DNA of 64,000 nt from Rickettsiales bacterium (lineage in GTDB: Bacteria > Pseudomonadota > Alphaproteobacteria > Rickettsiales > UBA998): NCBI GenBank assembly GCA_024304995.1, contig JAMWZD010000001.1, positions 767,472-831,471 of the forward strand, read 5' to 3'. Below are positions 44,761 through 53,764 of this stretch, piece by piece. Numbering within the stretch: the stretch's first letter is position 1; every line of letters starts with the position of its first letter. Below the pieces are notes generated by a model. It saw nothing but the letters and a program-made list of their open reading frames with translations, searched no databases and had not been told where the DNA came from. The translations under genes were made by a program, and so were the position numbers.

Positions 44761-45945
44761 TTACCGCGCTTCTACGCGGTTGCGCCCATTTTCCTTTGCG
44801 GCATATAATGCTTCATCTGCTCTGTTATATAAGTCGTTAGAGTGGTTATCTGTAAATTTGTCAAATGTGGTGACACCGAAACTGGCTGTCATTGGCAGCG
44901 AAAGTTTTTTGCCTTTATGGTCAATATGTAGAGGATATTCCTCAATATTGCGCCGTAGTTTTTCTGCCACCAGCAGCGCTTTTTCTTTGTTTGTCAGCGG
45001 CAGTAAAATAAGAAACTCTTCGCCGCCAATCCGTCCAAGCACATCTTCCGCGCGGATGGATGTCTCAACAATATGTGAGAAATGCTTTAATGCTTCATCT
45101 CCTGTCTGATGACCATATTCATCATTCACATTTTTGAAGTGATCAATGTCGCAAATCAGCAATGCCAGATCATGGTCATGGCGTTTCGCGCGTTGTAATT
45201 CTCTGTGGATAATCTCGAATACAGCACGACGATTTAACACATCAGTGAGTTCATCTGTACTGGCAATGGTTTCCATACGTTCCGAATATTTCTTGATGCG
45301 GGTGATTAATGGTCTGAATATCACTATAGCTTCCAGCAGGATGATGCCCAATATTGCCAAAATAGAAATGCCCTGAATGGTTACCAGATTCTTTATTTTT
45401 TCATCAGAATTTCGTTCATATGCGATTACCGCCACATCAAGATCATTCAGTAATTTACCCTCAGCCAGGGTCTTGGCTCGTTGATAGGTTTGTGAATCAA
45501 TGCGAATGCCATTATTAATATCCGCCAGTATGGCTCGAACATCCTTAATATATTGCCGAACGGTTTGATCCAAGTTGTATGGCTCACGGTAATAGATTTT
45601 CTGCAATGGTTCAGGAAGATTGCCAGATAGCCCTATATCCGTATTTCCTTTTGTAAGTGCATGGTGAGATTTTTCAAACAGATTGATGCTTTCCAGTAAA
45701 TTATTCTGAGCATCAGCATTATTATTTATTATGGTGTTCGTCATGAATAATGCTGTTCTTTGGGATAACATCCTCTGCCGACCTGCAATATTGATGGTGC
45801 GGGCAGATTCTTCCTGTTCGATAATCACACGTTTCACCACAAGATGCGCACCGATCGACATGCCCGCGATAAGTGAGAGCCCGACAATATAAGCAAGTGT
45901 CAGAAGACTGACAGGCTTATGTTCCAGAAAATTTTTGATGATCAT
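44761..45945 (-). CDS. Membrane diguanylate cyclase with PilJ-type sensor domain
   Basis: The 394-residue protein has helix 1 (about 13-35), a periplasmic four-helix sensor (about 36-195), helix 2 (about 195-212) and a C-terminal GGDEF domain (about 225-390). The sensor contains ARTINIAGRQRMLSQRTALF, the PilJ/type IV pili MCP N-terminal signature also seen in NarX-like sensors. The catalytic loop is GGEEF, with RAEDVLGRI before it. The I-site RxxD is not evident in the RAED segment at the expected place, or is only partly kept. It probably raises c-di-GMP in response to a periplasmic signal. Confidence 0.9.
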   Translation of the reverse strand: MIIKNFLEHKPVSLLTLAYIVGLSLIAGMSIGAHLVVKRVIIEQEESARTINIAGRQRMLSQRTALFMTNTIINNNADAQNNLLESINLFEKSHHALTKGNTDIGLSGNLPEPLQKIYYREPYNLDQTVRQYIKDVRAILADINNGIRIDSQTYQRAKTLAEGKLLNDLDVAVIAYERNSDEKIKNLVTIQGISILAILGIILLEAIVIFRPLITRIKKYSERMETIASTDELTDVLNRRAVFEIIHRELQRAKRHDHDLALLICDIDHFKNVNDEYGHQTGDEALKHFSHIVETSIRAEDVLGRIGGEEFLILLPLTNKEKALLVAEKLRRNIEEYPLHIDHKGKKLSLPMTASFGVTTFDKFTDNHSNDLYNRADEALYAAKENGRNRVEAR

Positions 45946-46133
45946 ATGTCTGTGTCTAACCTGCGCATGGGTGTCGTAATTATTCCGCTATCATTGAGAT
46001 AAATAGTAAAAAAACCGTTCATATAATGAGATGAATTACAGAATAGTTTATTGATTATTTCAGTGTAATCATAATGTTTACTCACGCTACAACATAGTGT
46101 AGATAAGTCTTAAAACCGAAAAGGAACGGATTC

Positions 46134-46601
46134 ATGGATATTGAACAACGACTGCAGGAATTAGCAATTGAATTGCCAGATGTGCCTGCACCAGTGGCAA
46201 ACTTTGTGCCTTATGTGATTTCAGGCAATCAGGTGATCGTGTCTGGCACATTGCCAGTGGAGCGGGGTGAGCTTGTGGGCAAAGGCAAGGTGGGTGAGAA
46301 TATTACACCCGAAGAAGCGGCGGATATTGCGCGCGTCTGCGGCATTAATCTGCTTGCGGTGGCGAAAAAAGCCTGCGGTGGCGATCTGTCCAAAATTGCG
46401 CGTGTGGTGAAGCTGGGCATTTTTGTGAACAGCACAACGGATTTTGGCGATCATCCGAAAGTGGCAAACGGCGTATCAAACCTGATGGTGGATGTGTTCG
46501 GCAAAGAAAAAGGCGCTCATGCGCGCTTTGCGGTGGGTGCAGGCAGTCTGCCATTTGGCGTGGCTGTGGAAGTGGATGCCATTTTTGAGCTGGCTGCGTA
46601 A
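46134..46601 (+). CDS. RidA (YjgF/YER057c/UK114) family protein
   Basis: The 155-residue protein is of the longer RidA-like branch. Segments seen are VANFVPYVISGNQVIVSGTLP, EEAADIARVCGINLLAVAKKA, VVKLGIFVNSTTDFGDHP, and LPFGVAVEVDAIFELA, which includes the conserved C-terminal strand. RidA enzymes hydrolyse reactive enamine/imine intermediates of PLP enzymes. The key Arg of canonical RidA (Arg105) is replaced in this branch by a region reading ARFAVGAGSLPF, so deaminase activity is not certain. An AAGGA ribosome site precedes the ATG. Confidence 0.88.
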   Translation: MDIEQRLQELAIELPDVPAPVANFVPYVISGNQVIVSGTLPVERGELVGKGKVGENITPEEAADIARVCGINLLAVAKKACGGDLSKIARVVKLGIFVNSTTDFGDHPKVANGVSNLMVDVFGKEKGAHARFAVGAGSLPFGVAVEVDAIFELAA

Positions 46602-46617
46602 GTACCGCAAAAGAAAA

Positions 46618-46642
46618 GACTCCTGCCAAAGTGGCGGGAGTC
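46618..46642 (-). terminator. Intrinsic terminator of the 95-aa gene
   Basis: The stem GACTCCTGCC / GGCGGGAGTC (one wobble, 5-nt loop) lies 11 bp past the stop at 46654. On the minus strand TTTTCTTTT follows. On the plus strand, after ridA, the hairpin is present but only a weak A/T-rich tail follows. Confidence 0.75.
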
Positions 46643-46653
46643 TGATAAAATAT

Positions 46654-46941
46654 TTAGCGTATCATAAATTCACCATAGTGGCTGGTAAATTCAAGATCGT
46701 GGTTAAGCCATATTTTCTCTATTTTTTTCAATAAAGATGCATGCTTGACAATCACTTTGCATTTATATGCGTTTCTATATTCTTCAGTTAGTCGTTTCCA
46801 TTCCAGCGACGCTTCTTTCAAAGTACGCGCGGTGGTTATATATCGGTTGGGGATATAATATATATCTCTTTGATAATCGACTACAATGTACAACAGAAAA
46901 GAACGTTCCAGAAATAATTTTTTCTTTTGAGAGATAAACAT
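46654..46941 (-). CDS. Hypothetical small basic protein
   Basis: The 95-residue soluble protein is basic and rich in Tyr, Lys and Arg. A central helix (ARTLKEASLEWKRLTEEYRN) lies between an N-terminal β-like part (FLLYIVVDYQRDIYYIP) and a C-terminal part (VIVKHASLLKKIEKIW). No signal peptide, no membrane span and no recognised family. It has its own terminator. The AT-rich codon usage differs from that of ridA and metC, so it may be accessory. Confidence 0.5.
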   Translation of the reverse strand: MFISQKKKLFLERSFLLYIVVDYQRDIYYIPNRYITTARTLKEASLEWKRLTEEYRNAYKCKVIVKHASLLKKIEKIWLNHDLEFTSHYGEFMIR

Positions 46942-47069
46942 AATTCTCGGTAATAATAGGACATGCCATTAAAGCGCATTGCGCAAAAAAAAAGATAAAA
47001 ATCTATAATTTAGCGAATGGCTAAATAAATGGTTAATGTAATATTAATCTATTATATTCTTAAATGCAA

Positions 47070-48248
47070 TTACTTTGCACGCATCGCATCAAGCGCGCTA
47101 CGTAAATCAGCAATCAAATCCTGCGGATCTTCCAAGCCAATATGAAAACGCAGCAGCCATTGCTCTTTTTCCCAACGGTCTTTCGTGGCTATGCGGGATT
47201 CCTGCGGGCGATATGGAATCATCAGGCTTTCATAGCCTCCCCACGAAAAGCCCATGCCGAAATGATGCAGGTTATTTGAAAAGGCGGCCACTGCATCACG
47301 TGAAATGTCTGGCTTGAGCGCCACGGCGAACAAGGCACATGCGCCGCTCATCTGCTCTTTCCAGATGTCATGTCCACGTGCGCCTTCCATTGCGGGGTAG
47401 AGAATTTCGGCAATTTCTGGCTGGTCTTTGAGATACGCAATCACCTCATGCGTATGGCGCACCTGCATTTCCAGCCGTGCTTTCATGGTGCGCAATCCGC
47501 GCAGCGCCAGATTGCATTCGTCACCTGTCACATAATTACCAAGCTGAATAGACGACTTTGCAATCGCTTTTTGATGTTGCGCTTTGGTGCTGACTGCGCC
47601 CATCACCACGTCTGAATGCCCCGCGGGATATTTCGTGACTGCCTGAATGGCAATATCCACACCCAGTTCAAATGGTTTGATATATAAAGGTGTTGCCCAT
47701 GTATAATCCATCATGGTGATGCAATCATGCTCATGCGCCAGTGTGCATAGCCCACGAATATCCTGCATTTCAAACGTCATTGAACCAGGCGCTTCCATGA
47801 ATATCAACACAGTATTATTTTTGAATAAGGCTTTTGCATCTGCAGGAGTGATTTCGGGGTCGTAAAAAGTGGTTTCAATGCCCATTTTGCCCAGCGTATG
47901 CTCACAAAAAGCGCGGGTAGGACCATACACACTATCCGAAATGAGAATATGGTCACCTGATTTCACAAAAGCGAGCAACGAAGTGGTGATGGCGAGCAAT
48001 CCAGATGGTGTGAGCAACGTATAATCCGCATCAATCAACGCGCTAAGCGTATCGGACAAGGCAAGCGTGGTGGGGTTGCCCTGACGACCATATGCCAGCC
48101 CCTTTGGTGCGCGCGCATAATAGGCTTCCTGAAACGCATCGAAATTGTCAAACAGAATGGTCGAGGCGCGGTAGGTTGGCGGGTTGACACTGGCAAATTC
48201 CGTATGGTCACGTCCCGAAGTGATGAGTGTTGTCTGTTTCGTCGTCAT
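47070..48248 (-). CDS. metC: Cystathionine beta-lyase (PLP-dependent Cys/Met metabolism enzyme)
   Basis: The 392-residue enzyme converts cystathionine to homocysteine, pyruvate and ammonia. The PLP lysine is Lys206 in IQAVTKYPAGHSDVVMGAV. Asp181 (TMMDYTWATPLY) binds the pyridine nitrogen, YGRQGNPTTLAL contains the phosphate-binding Tyr/Arg of the partner subunit, and GMGFSWGGYESLM is the C-terminal substrate loop. The length matches the MetC family. It could instead be a related gamma-lyase, but the WGGYESL/YT(W)ATP pattern favours MetC. It appears monocistronic. Confidence 0.9.
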   Translation of the reverse strand: MTTKQTTLITSGRDHTEFASVNPPTYRASTILFDNFDAFQEAYYARAPKGLAYGRQGNPTTLALSDTLSALIDADYTLLTPSGLLAITTSLLAFVKSGDHILISDSVYGPTRAFCEHTLGKMGIETTFYDPEITPADAKALFKNNTVLIFMEAPGSMTFEMQDIRGLCTLAHEHDCITMMDYTWATPLYIKPFELGVDIAIQAVTKYPAGHSDVVMGAVSTKAQHQKAIAKSSIQLGNYVTGDECNLALRGLRTMKARLEMQVRHTHEVIAYLKDQPEIAEILYPAMEGARGHDIWKEQMSGACALFAVALKPDISRDAVAAFSNNLHHFGMGFSWGGYESLMIPYRPQESRIATKDRWEKEQWLLRFHIGLEDPQDLIADLRSALDAMRAK

Positions 48249-48281
48249 AATGGGTGCAATCGTTCAATAAAAAACAATTAC

Positions 48282-48722
48282 TTAACATTGCATCCACGAA
48301 AAACCAACTATTATATGTGTTACATTATCATGACTGTCAGAAAAGGGCAGCAGACATACACGATATTTCAGCACCTTGTTCGCATAATTCACGGTAGAGC
48401 CAGTATTGATTTTAACCTCACGATCATCCACACATTCAGCAATGCCAGAGAGCATTTTTTTATACATTTTATCAAATGTTTTTGGTGTCAGCTTGCCGCC
48501 TTCGGACTGATCTGTCATCACTTCTCCCGCTTTATCTCCCAGAAAAACAATGTTAAAGCTGATATTATCATCAGTAACAGGGTTCACGCTAAGCACGCAA
48601 CATTGCTGCCAGATGTCTGAAATGGTATTATAATTAAACTGCGCAAACAGCGGCGGGGGCTGCAATTCCGCGAGTTTGTCCCAGACTTTGACCATGCGTG
48701 TGGTGAGGCGTTTATCATTCAT
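48282..48722 (-). CDS. PAS-like domain protein (alphaproteobacterial type)
   Basis: The ~146-residue soluble protein from ATG 48722 has a pattern like the small alphaproteobacterial PAS_5-type proteins: an N-terminal helix with VWDKLAELQPPPLFAQFNYN, a β-strand with NISFNIVFLGDKAGEVM, a helix with DKMYKKMLSGIAECVDDRE, and a C-terminal sheet (LKYRVCLLPF, HIIVGFSWMQC). The function is unknown and the family call is tentative. The frame is open 8 codons further upstream (48746). It is divergent from ileS, with 101 bp between the starts. Confidence 0.55.
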   Translation of the reverse strand: MNDKRLTTRMVKVWDKLAELQPPPLFAQFNYNTISDIWQQCCVLSVNPVTDDNISFNIVFLGDKAGEVMTDQSEGGKLTPKTFDKMYKKMLSGIAECVDDREVKINTGSTVNYANKVLKYRVCLLPFSDSHDNVTHIIVGFSWMQC

Positions 48723-48823
48723 ATTAGGAAAGTAGCATATAAGCATTAAAACAAGTTTAAGACTTTGTTACAGTTGCGTGATAATCGTTGCATAAATGTC
48801 AGTGCGTCTTTATTGTGGCAGCC

Positions 48824-51800
48824 ATGACAAAAGATACATTTTACCCCCAGATTCAGTCCGATACGGATTTTGTGAAACTTGAAGAGCAGGTGCTGGATTT
48901 CTGGCGCAACGAACAGGTGTTTGAAGCATCAGTCGATGAACGTGCTGAACAGATTGACGGCGCAAGCAATGCATATGTGTTCTATGACGGCCCTCCATTT
49001 GCCAATGGCTTGCCGCATCACGGGCATTTGCTCACGGGGTATGTAAAAGATGTGGTGGCGCGGTATCAAACGATGCTTGGGAAACGTGTCGAGCGCCGTT
49101 TCGGGTGGGATTGTCACGGGCTTCCTGCGGAAATGGGCGCAGAGAAAGAACTTGGCGTCTCAGGGCGTCAGGAAATTATGGATTTGGGGATTGAGAAATT
49201 CAATAATCACTGCCGTTCATCTGTGATGAAATATCGTGACCAGTGGGAAGCCTACGTCAACCGTCAGGCGCGCTGGGTGGATTTTGAGAATGACTATAAA
49301 ACCATGGACACGCCTTATATGGAATCTGTCCTCTGGGCGTTCTCAGAGTTGCACAAAAAGGGGCTGATTTACGAAGGCTTCAAAGTGATGCCGTATAGCT
49401 GGGCAGCGGAGACGGTGCTGTCGACCTCTGAGATTCGCATGGATGACGCGACGCGGGAGAAGGTGGATAAAGCGGTTGAGGTTGGTTTTAAGTTGAAGAA
49501 CCACAATATCAAAGGGTTGCAAAATGAAGATGTGTATGTTGTTGCCTGGACAACGACTCCGTGGACATTACCAAGCAATCTTGCGTTGGCAGCAAGCAAA
49601 GAGATTACCTACAAAATTGAGCAAAATGGTGACGCATGGTTTATTCGTCAACACAACTCCCCCCTTGAGGGGGAGTCGAAGAGCGCAAGCGATTCGGTGG
49701 GGGGGGATAATCAATTACCCAACGCCCCCCACCAAAACGGCAATGCCGCTTTGACTCCCCCTCAAGGGGGGAGTTGTTCGGGTGATGAATTAATCGGCTT
49801 AGAATATGAACCACTTTTCCCGTATTTCGCCAACCACCCCAATGCTTTCCGCATTTTGGATGGCACAGACTTCATTGAAGCAGGTAGCGGGACGGGCATT
49901 GTGCATATGGCACCTGGCTTTGGTGAGGATGATCAGCGCGTCTGTGCAGAAAATAACATAGACGTCGTCGTGCCAGTGGATGAGCAGGGGCGTTATACGG
50001 ATGCGATTTATGATCAGATTATCATTGAAACTGACCGCTGCATTTTAAAGTCACTCGATGCATCAGACGAAGAACATTTCATCAAACTGCACACCAATGA
50101 AGCGGTGATGGCAACGGTGAATGATGGGCTGCTGACTGTCGAAGAAGCCAAAGTAAATTTTGCCAATAACCTCAAACATTTTAAAGAACATGGATATGGA
50201 CAGTTTGCGGCGTATCACAAAGAAACAGGTGAATTTATTGGGCGCGCGGGGCTGAACTTCATTGCACAATGTGAAGATTATCCTGCCCGCCCGACACTCC
50301 GCGCAGCTTTGATGCCAGATTTCTGGCGTGCGGGCTATGGTAGAGAACTATGCCGCGCGGCACTGGCATTCGGTTTCGAAACGCTGAAATTGCAGGATAT
50401 TGCAGGCGGGGCAGTGGAATCCAACCCGCGCAGCCATATTATGATGCAATCTTTGGGCATGAAAAAGCTCGGCGATGTGCAATTTGCGCATTCCAAAGGA
50501 CCATATTTCCTGATTAACGCACAGGAGTTTGATAAGGGTGAGAGCCGAGTGGAGGCGCATACGCTATCCCTCAAAGGCTTAAATGTGATTCAGGAAACCA
50601 AAGGCAAACGCGCGGACGAACCATATTCAGATGCACAGCTTGAAAAATACGGGCTGGCAAATTTGCGGATTATTCAGTGGTTGAAAGCACGCGGGCAATT
50701 GGTGAAACAAGATGATTACGCGCATAATTACCCGCATTGCTGGCGCACCGATAAACCGATTATCTATAAAGCCATGTCATCTTGGTTTGTGGATGTGCCA
50801 CAAATTAAAGACCGTATGGTGGAGCTGAATCAAGGCATTAACTGGATTCCTGACCATATTAAAGATGGGCGGTTCGGCAAATGGCTGGACAATGCCCGCG
50901 AATGGTCCATCAGCCGTTCACGCTTCTGGGGCTGCCCCATTCCCGTGTGGCGCTCGGACAATCCTGAGAATGATACGCTCTATGTATTCGGCTCGATTGC
51001 AGAACTGAATGAATTCTTTGATGCAGATGTCACGGATTTGCATAAGCCTTACATTGATGAACTCACCAAGCCAGACCCAGGCAACCCAAAATATACCATT
51101 TCGCGCGTGCCTGAAGTGTTTGATTGCTGGTTTGAATCTGGCTCTATGCCGTATGCGCAGGTGCATTATCCGTTTGAAAATAAAGACTGGTTTGAAGCGA
51201 ATTATCCTGCGGATTTCATTGTGGAATATGAAGCGCAGACGCGCGGCTGGTTCTATAATATGATGGTGTTGTCGGTCGCACTATTTGACAATATCCCATT
51301 TAAAAACTGCATTTGTCATGGTGTGGTGCTGGATGATAAAGGACAGAAGCTCTCCAAGAAGCTGAAAAACTTTGCAGACCCGAATGATTTATTCAATAAA
51401 TATGGCTCAGATGCGTTGCGTTGGTTCATGCTCTCCTCGACTATCATGCGCGGGAATGAGTTGTTCCTTGACCCCGAGGGACTGTTCATTCGTGATGCGG
51501 TGCGCTTATATATCAAACCACTCTGGAATGCGTATCATTTTTTCTGCTTGTATGCAAATGCAGATGGGGTGAAGGCGGAGTTTTCTGTGACTTCTGAGAA
51601 TGTGATGGATAGATATATTCTCAATAAATGTGCCAGCATGGTGGAAGGTGTGCGCGGCTCTATGGATGCGTATGATACGCCATCTACCACCACGCAGATC
51701 AGTGCGTTTTTAGAGGTGCTGAATAACTGGTATATCCGCCGTTGCCGTCCGCGCTTTTGGAGTCAGGAACGCAGTGCGGATAAGTTGGATGCGTATAATA

Positions 51801-52708
51801 CGCTCTATACCGTGTTGCATACGGTTTGCCGCGTGGCTGCGCCGTTCCTGCCGCAAATTACAGAGAGCATTTTTGCAGGTTTAAGCAATGGTGGGGAAAT
51901 GAGCAAAAGCGCAAGCGTGCATTTGCAAGCATACCCCGAAGAACTCCGCGCACTCAAAGACGAAAGCGATTTGATGCAGGATATGGATCGCGTGCAGGAA
52001 ATCTGCAATACGGCACACAGCATCAGAAATGACGTGAATATCCGTATTCGTCAGCCTTTGGCGGAACTCTCGGTATATGGCGCAAATATCACCAGCCATC
52101 AGGAGTATTTCAAAGAGCTGATTGCAGATGAAACCAACGTGAAAGCCGTGGCATTTTCAGACGATTTAGACGTCGTTGCCACACGACAATTGAAAGTGAA
52201 TTTTAAAGTGGCTGGCAAGCGTCTGGGCGCCAAGATGAAATCCGTGGGCGCGGCTGCACGTTCGGGCGAGTGGAGTTTACAGGAAGACGGCACGATTTCG
52301 CTGGCAGGTGAACAGTTGCTGGCTGAAGAGTTTGACTACACGCTCGAATCCACCGTGAAAGTGGGCGCAGGCGCATTGCCCGCGCAGGATGGTTTGGTGG
52401 TGCTGGATACAACGCTGACAGAGGAGCTACGTGCAGAAGGCATCGCCCGTGATATGGTGCGCCTTATTCAGCAATCCCGCAAGGATGCAGACTTCAACGT
52501 GGCAGATCGCATTCATTTAACCATTGATGCAGATGCTAGCGTAACAGATGCAGTGAAACAGTTTGAAGCCTACGTCAAGTCACAAACACTGACCGAGCAT
52601 ATTGCGTATGGCAAAACAACCAGCGCAAACACCGCCACAGGCAGCATCGCCGAACAGAGCGTGACACTAGGGCTGGAGGTGAAGGAGGCGGAAAAGGTGA
52701 GTGCCTAG
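48824..52708 (+). CDS. ileS: Isoleucyl-tRNA synthetase with an inserted GNAT acetyltransferase domain and a palindromic-repeat insertion
   Basis: The ~1294-residue class Ia synthetase charges tRNA-Ile. Its HIGH-like motif is PHHGH (65-68), the editing-site motif is TTTPWTLPSNLAL (from Thr243), GTGIVHMAPGFGEDD is the second editing segment, WFESGSMPYAQ lies before the tRNA domain, and KLSKK (842-846) is the KMSKS-type loop. It is of the eukaryote-like clade usually near 1,050-1,100 residues. Two in-frame insertions explain the excess. One is a 123-bp inverted-repeat element (about residues 277-318). The other is a complete RimL-type GNAT domain (about 400-572) between VPVDEQGRYTDAIYD and LSLKGLNVI of the editing domain. 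The ATG at 48824 is chosen; the frame is open to a TTG 12 codons upstream. lspA, often next to ileS, is absent. Confidence 0.95.
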   Translation: MTKDTFYPQIQSDTDFVKLEEQVLDFWRNEQVFEASVDERAEQIDGASNAYVFYDGPPFANGLPHHGHLLTGYVKDVVARYQTMLGKRVERRFGWDCHGLPAEMGAEKELGVSGRQEIMDLGIEKFNNHCRSSVMKYRDQWEAYVNRQARWVDFENDYKTMDTPYMESVLWAFSELHKKGLIYEGFKVMPYSWAAETVLSTSEIRMDDATREKVDKAVEVGFKLKNHNIKGLQNEDVYVVAWTTTPWTLPSNLALAASKEITYKIEQNGDAWFIRQHNSPLEGESKSASDSVGGDNQLPNAPHQNGNAALTPPQGGSCSGDELIGLEYEPLFPYFANHPNAFRILDGTDFIEAGSGTGIVHMAPGFGEDDQRVCAENNIDVVVPVDEQGRYTDAIYDQIIIETDRCILKSLDASDEEHFIKLHTNEAVMATVNDGLLTVEEAKVNFANNLKHFKEHGYGQFAAYHKETGEFIGRAGLNFIAQCEDYPARPTLRAALMPDFWRAGYGRELCRAALAFGFETLKLQDIAGGAVESNPRSHIMMQSLGMKKLGDVQFAHSKGPYFLINAQEFDKGESRVEAHTLSLKGLNVIQETKGKRADEPYSDAQLEKYGLANLRIIQWLKARGQLVKQDDYAHNYPHCWRTDKPIIYKAMSSWFVDVPQIKDRMVELNQGINWIPDHIKDGRFGKWLDNAREWSISRSRFWGCPIPVWRSDNPENDTLYVFGSIAELNEFFDADVTDLHKPYIDELTKPDPGNPKYTISRVPEVFDCWFESGSMPYAQVHYPFENKDWFEANYPADFIVEYEAQTRGWFYNMMVLSVALFDNIPFKNCICHGVVLDDKGQKLSKKLKNFADPNDLFNKYGSDALRWFMLSSTIMRGNELFLDPEGLFIRDAVRLYIKPLWNAYHFFCLYANADGVKAEFSVTSENVMDRYILNKCASMVEGVRGSMDAYDTPSTTTQISAFLEVLNNWYIRRCRPRFWSQERSADKLDAYNTLYTVLHTVCRVAAPFLPQITESIFAGLSNGGEMSKSASVHLQAYPEELRALKDESDLMQDMDRVQEICNTAHSIRNDVNIRIRQPLAELSVYGANITSHQEYFKELIADETNVKAVAFSDDLDVVATRQLKVNFKVAGKRLGAKMKSVGAAARSGEWSLQEDGTISLAGEQLLAEEFDYTLESTVKVGAGALPAQDGLVVLDTTLTEELRAEGIARDMVRLIQQSRKDADFNVADRIHLTIDADASVTDAVKQFEAYVKSQTLTEHIAYGKTTSANTATGSIAEQSVTLGLEVKEAEKVSA
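49654..49776 (+). repeat. In-frame palindromic repeat element inside ileS
   Basis: The 123 bp form an inverted repeat. The outer 24 bp of each arm (starting CAACTCCCCCCTTGAGGG) are exact complements. The next ~27 bp of each arm are imperfectly complementary and end in GGTGGGGGG / CCCCCCACC. The length is a multiple of three, and the reading frame stays open through it, encoding a Ser/Pro/Gly/Asn-rich segment (SPLEGESKSASDS...ALTPPQGGS). This recalls the coding-region palindromic elements of Rickettsia. Confidence 0.85.
50021..50540 (+). other. GNAT N-acetyltransferase domain embedded in IleRS
   Basis: About residues 400-572 of the ileS product read as a full Acetyltransf_3 (RimJ/RimL-type) domain. 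The N-terminal strand is ETDRCILKSLDASDEEHF, GEFIGRAGLNF is strand 4, the acetyl-CoA loop is FWRAGYGRELCRAALAFGFE (R-x-G-Y-G-x-E), and VESNPRSHIMMQSLGMKKLG is the late N-x-x-S-x-x-x-x-x-x-x-G pattern. The domain interrupts the synthetase editing region. It has the length and order of motifs of a free-standing GNAT enzyme. Confidence 0.85.
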
Positions 52709-52752
52709 ATGCTGACTAACCTTGTTTGGAAATTAAGCTTGTATGATTTTGT

Positions 52753-53721
52753 ATGATTGACCAAAGATATAAATTATTTGAATTACTATTTCAGGATTTA
52801 AAGGATGATGAAGTAGGAAATTTCCCTAATTTAAAACCGCTTTTAGCTCATTATACTTCCGTGCAATCTTTAGAAGGTATCATAAAGAATAATGAGATAT
52901 GGTTCTCTAATCCTTTATTTATGAACGATTTAGAAGAGCTTCGTTATGGCTTGCTCATGGGACAGAAACTATTTCTGGATGATAAAGATATTTTTGAAGC
53001 TTGTGGCACTAGGAAAAGATTTTTGATACTAGAAGAACAATTTAATCATTATATCTCATATTTTGAGGATGAACATGCATTTAATATTTATGCGTTTTGC
53101 CTTTCTGAGCATGACCCTACTGACAATGATGGGTTACTATCAATGTGGCGCGGCTACGGAGCACAAGGAAATGGTGTTTCCATAATATTTGATTTCTCAA
53201 AGTTGGAAGTGCAAGAAAACACCCCCTTGATATGTTCCAAAGTAAGTTATGCGTCAAGAGAAGAACGAGAGAATTGGATTTCATCAAAATTTTCTGAATT
53301 TGCAACGATTCTAAGACAATCAGAGCTCTTGGATGAAGAGTTACATGTAGCTGCTAAATATTTAGTTGAAAGATTAATAATTTTTTCTCTTTTTGCAAAA
53401 CACAAGGGTTTTAAAGAAGAAAAAGAATGGAGAGTTGTTTATATACCTGGCTTAGATGTAAACAACCTTTTGCATCCTATGTTTAGTTATTTCATAAGCT
53501 CAAAAGGTATTGAGCCGAAACTGAAATTGAAATTAGAACCTGTTGATGGGTTAATATCTAGCGATGTTACATTAGACAATTTGGTAAGCAAAATTATACT
53601 GGGTCCAGCTAATTCTTCTGTGTTATCGCAGAAGTCAGTAATTCGTATGCTAGAAAAAATTGGCAGAGGTGATATGGCAAACAGAGTAATTCCATCAACA
53701 ATTCCGTTTCGCCCTATCTAA
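52753..53721 (+). CDS. DUF2971 family protein
   Basis: The 322-residue soluble protein shows the DUF2971 pattern: LLAHYTSVQSLEGIIKNNEI and WFSNPLFMNDLEELRYG at the N-terminus, AFCLSEHDPTDNDGLLSMWR and GYGAQGNGVSIIFDF in the middle, and KHKGFKEEKEWRVVYIP later. The function of the family is not established. Members are patchily distributed and often occur in accessory islands. The gene is much AT-richer than ileS, 44 bp upstream, and no Shine-Dalgarno sequence is clear. TTGTATGATT is repeated just before the start. Acquisition by transfer is likely. Confidence 0.8.
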   Translation: MIDQRYKLFELLFQDLKDDEVGNFPNLKPLLAHYTSVQSLEGIIKNNEIWFSNPLFMNDLEELRYGLLMGQKLFLDDKDIFEACGTRKRFLILEEQFNHYISYFEDEHAFNIYAFCLSEHDPTDNDGLLSMWRGYGAQGNGVSIIFDFSKLEVQENTPLICSKVSYASREERENWISSKFSEFATILRQSELLDEELHVAAKYLVERLIIFSLFAKHKGFKEEKEWRVVYIPGLDVNNLLHPMFSYFISSKGIEPKLKLKLEPVDGLISSDVTLDNLVSKIILGPANSSVLSQKSVIRMLEKIGRGDMANRVIPSTIPFRPI

Positions 53722-53764
53722 TGTTACTTTTCCAAAGATATGGTTTTGTTAAGAGCATTAGCGG

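Noticed and set aside
48824-52708. Frameshift, gene fusion or assembly chimera explanation for the long ileS frame
   Set aside because: The frame is continuous, and the IleRS segments before and after both insertions follow in the right order without loss. The insert lengths are compatible with the frame. Reads are needed to fully exclude chimerism, but nothing in the sequence suggests it.
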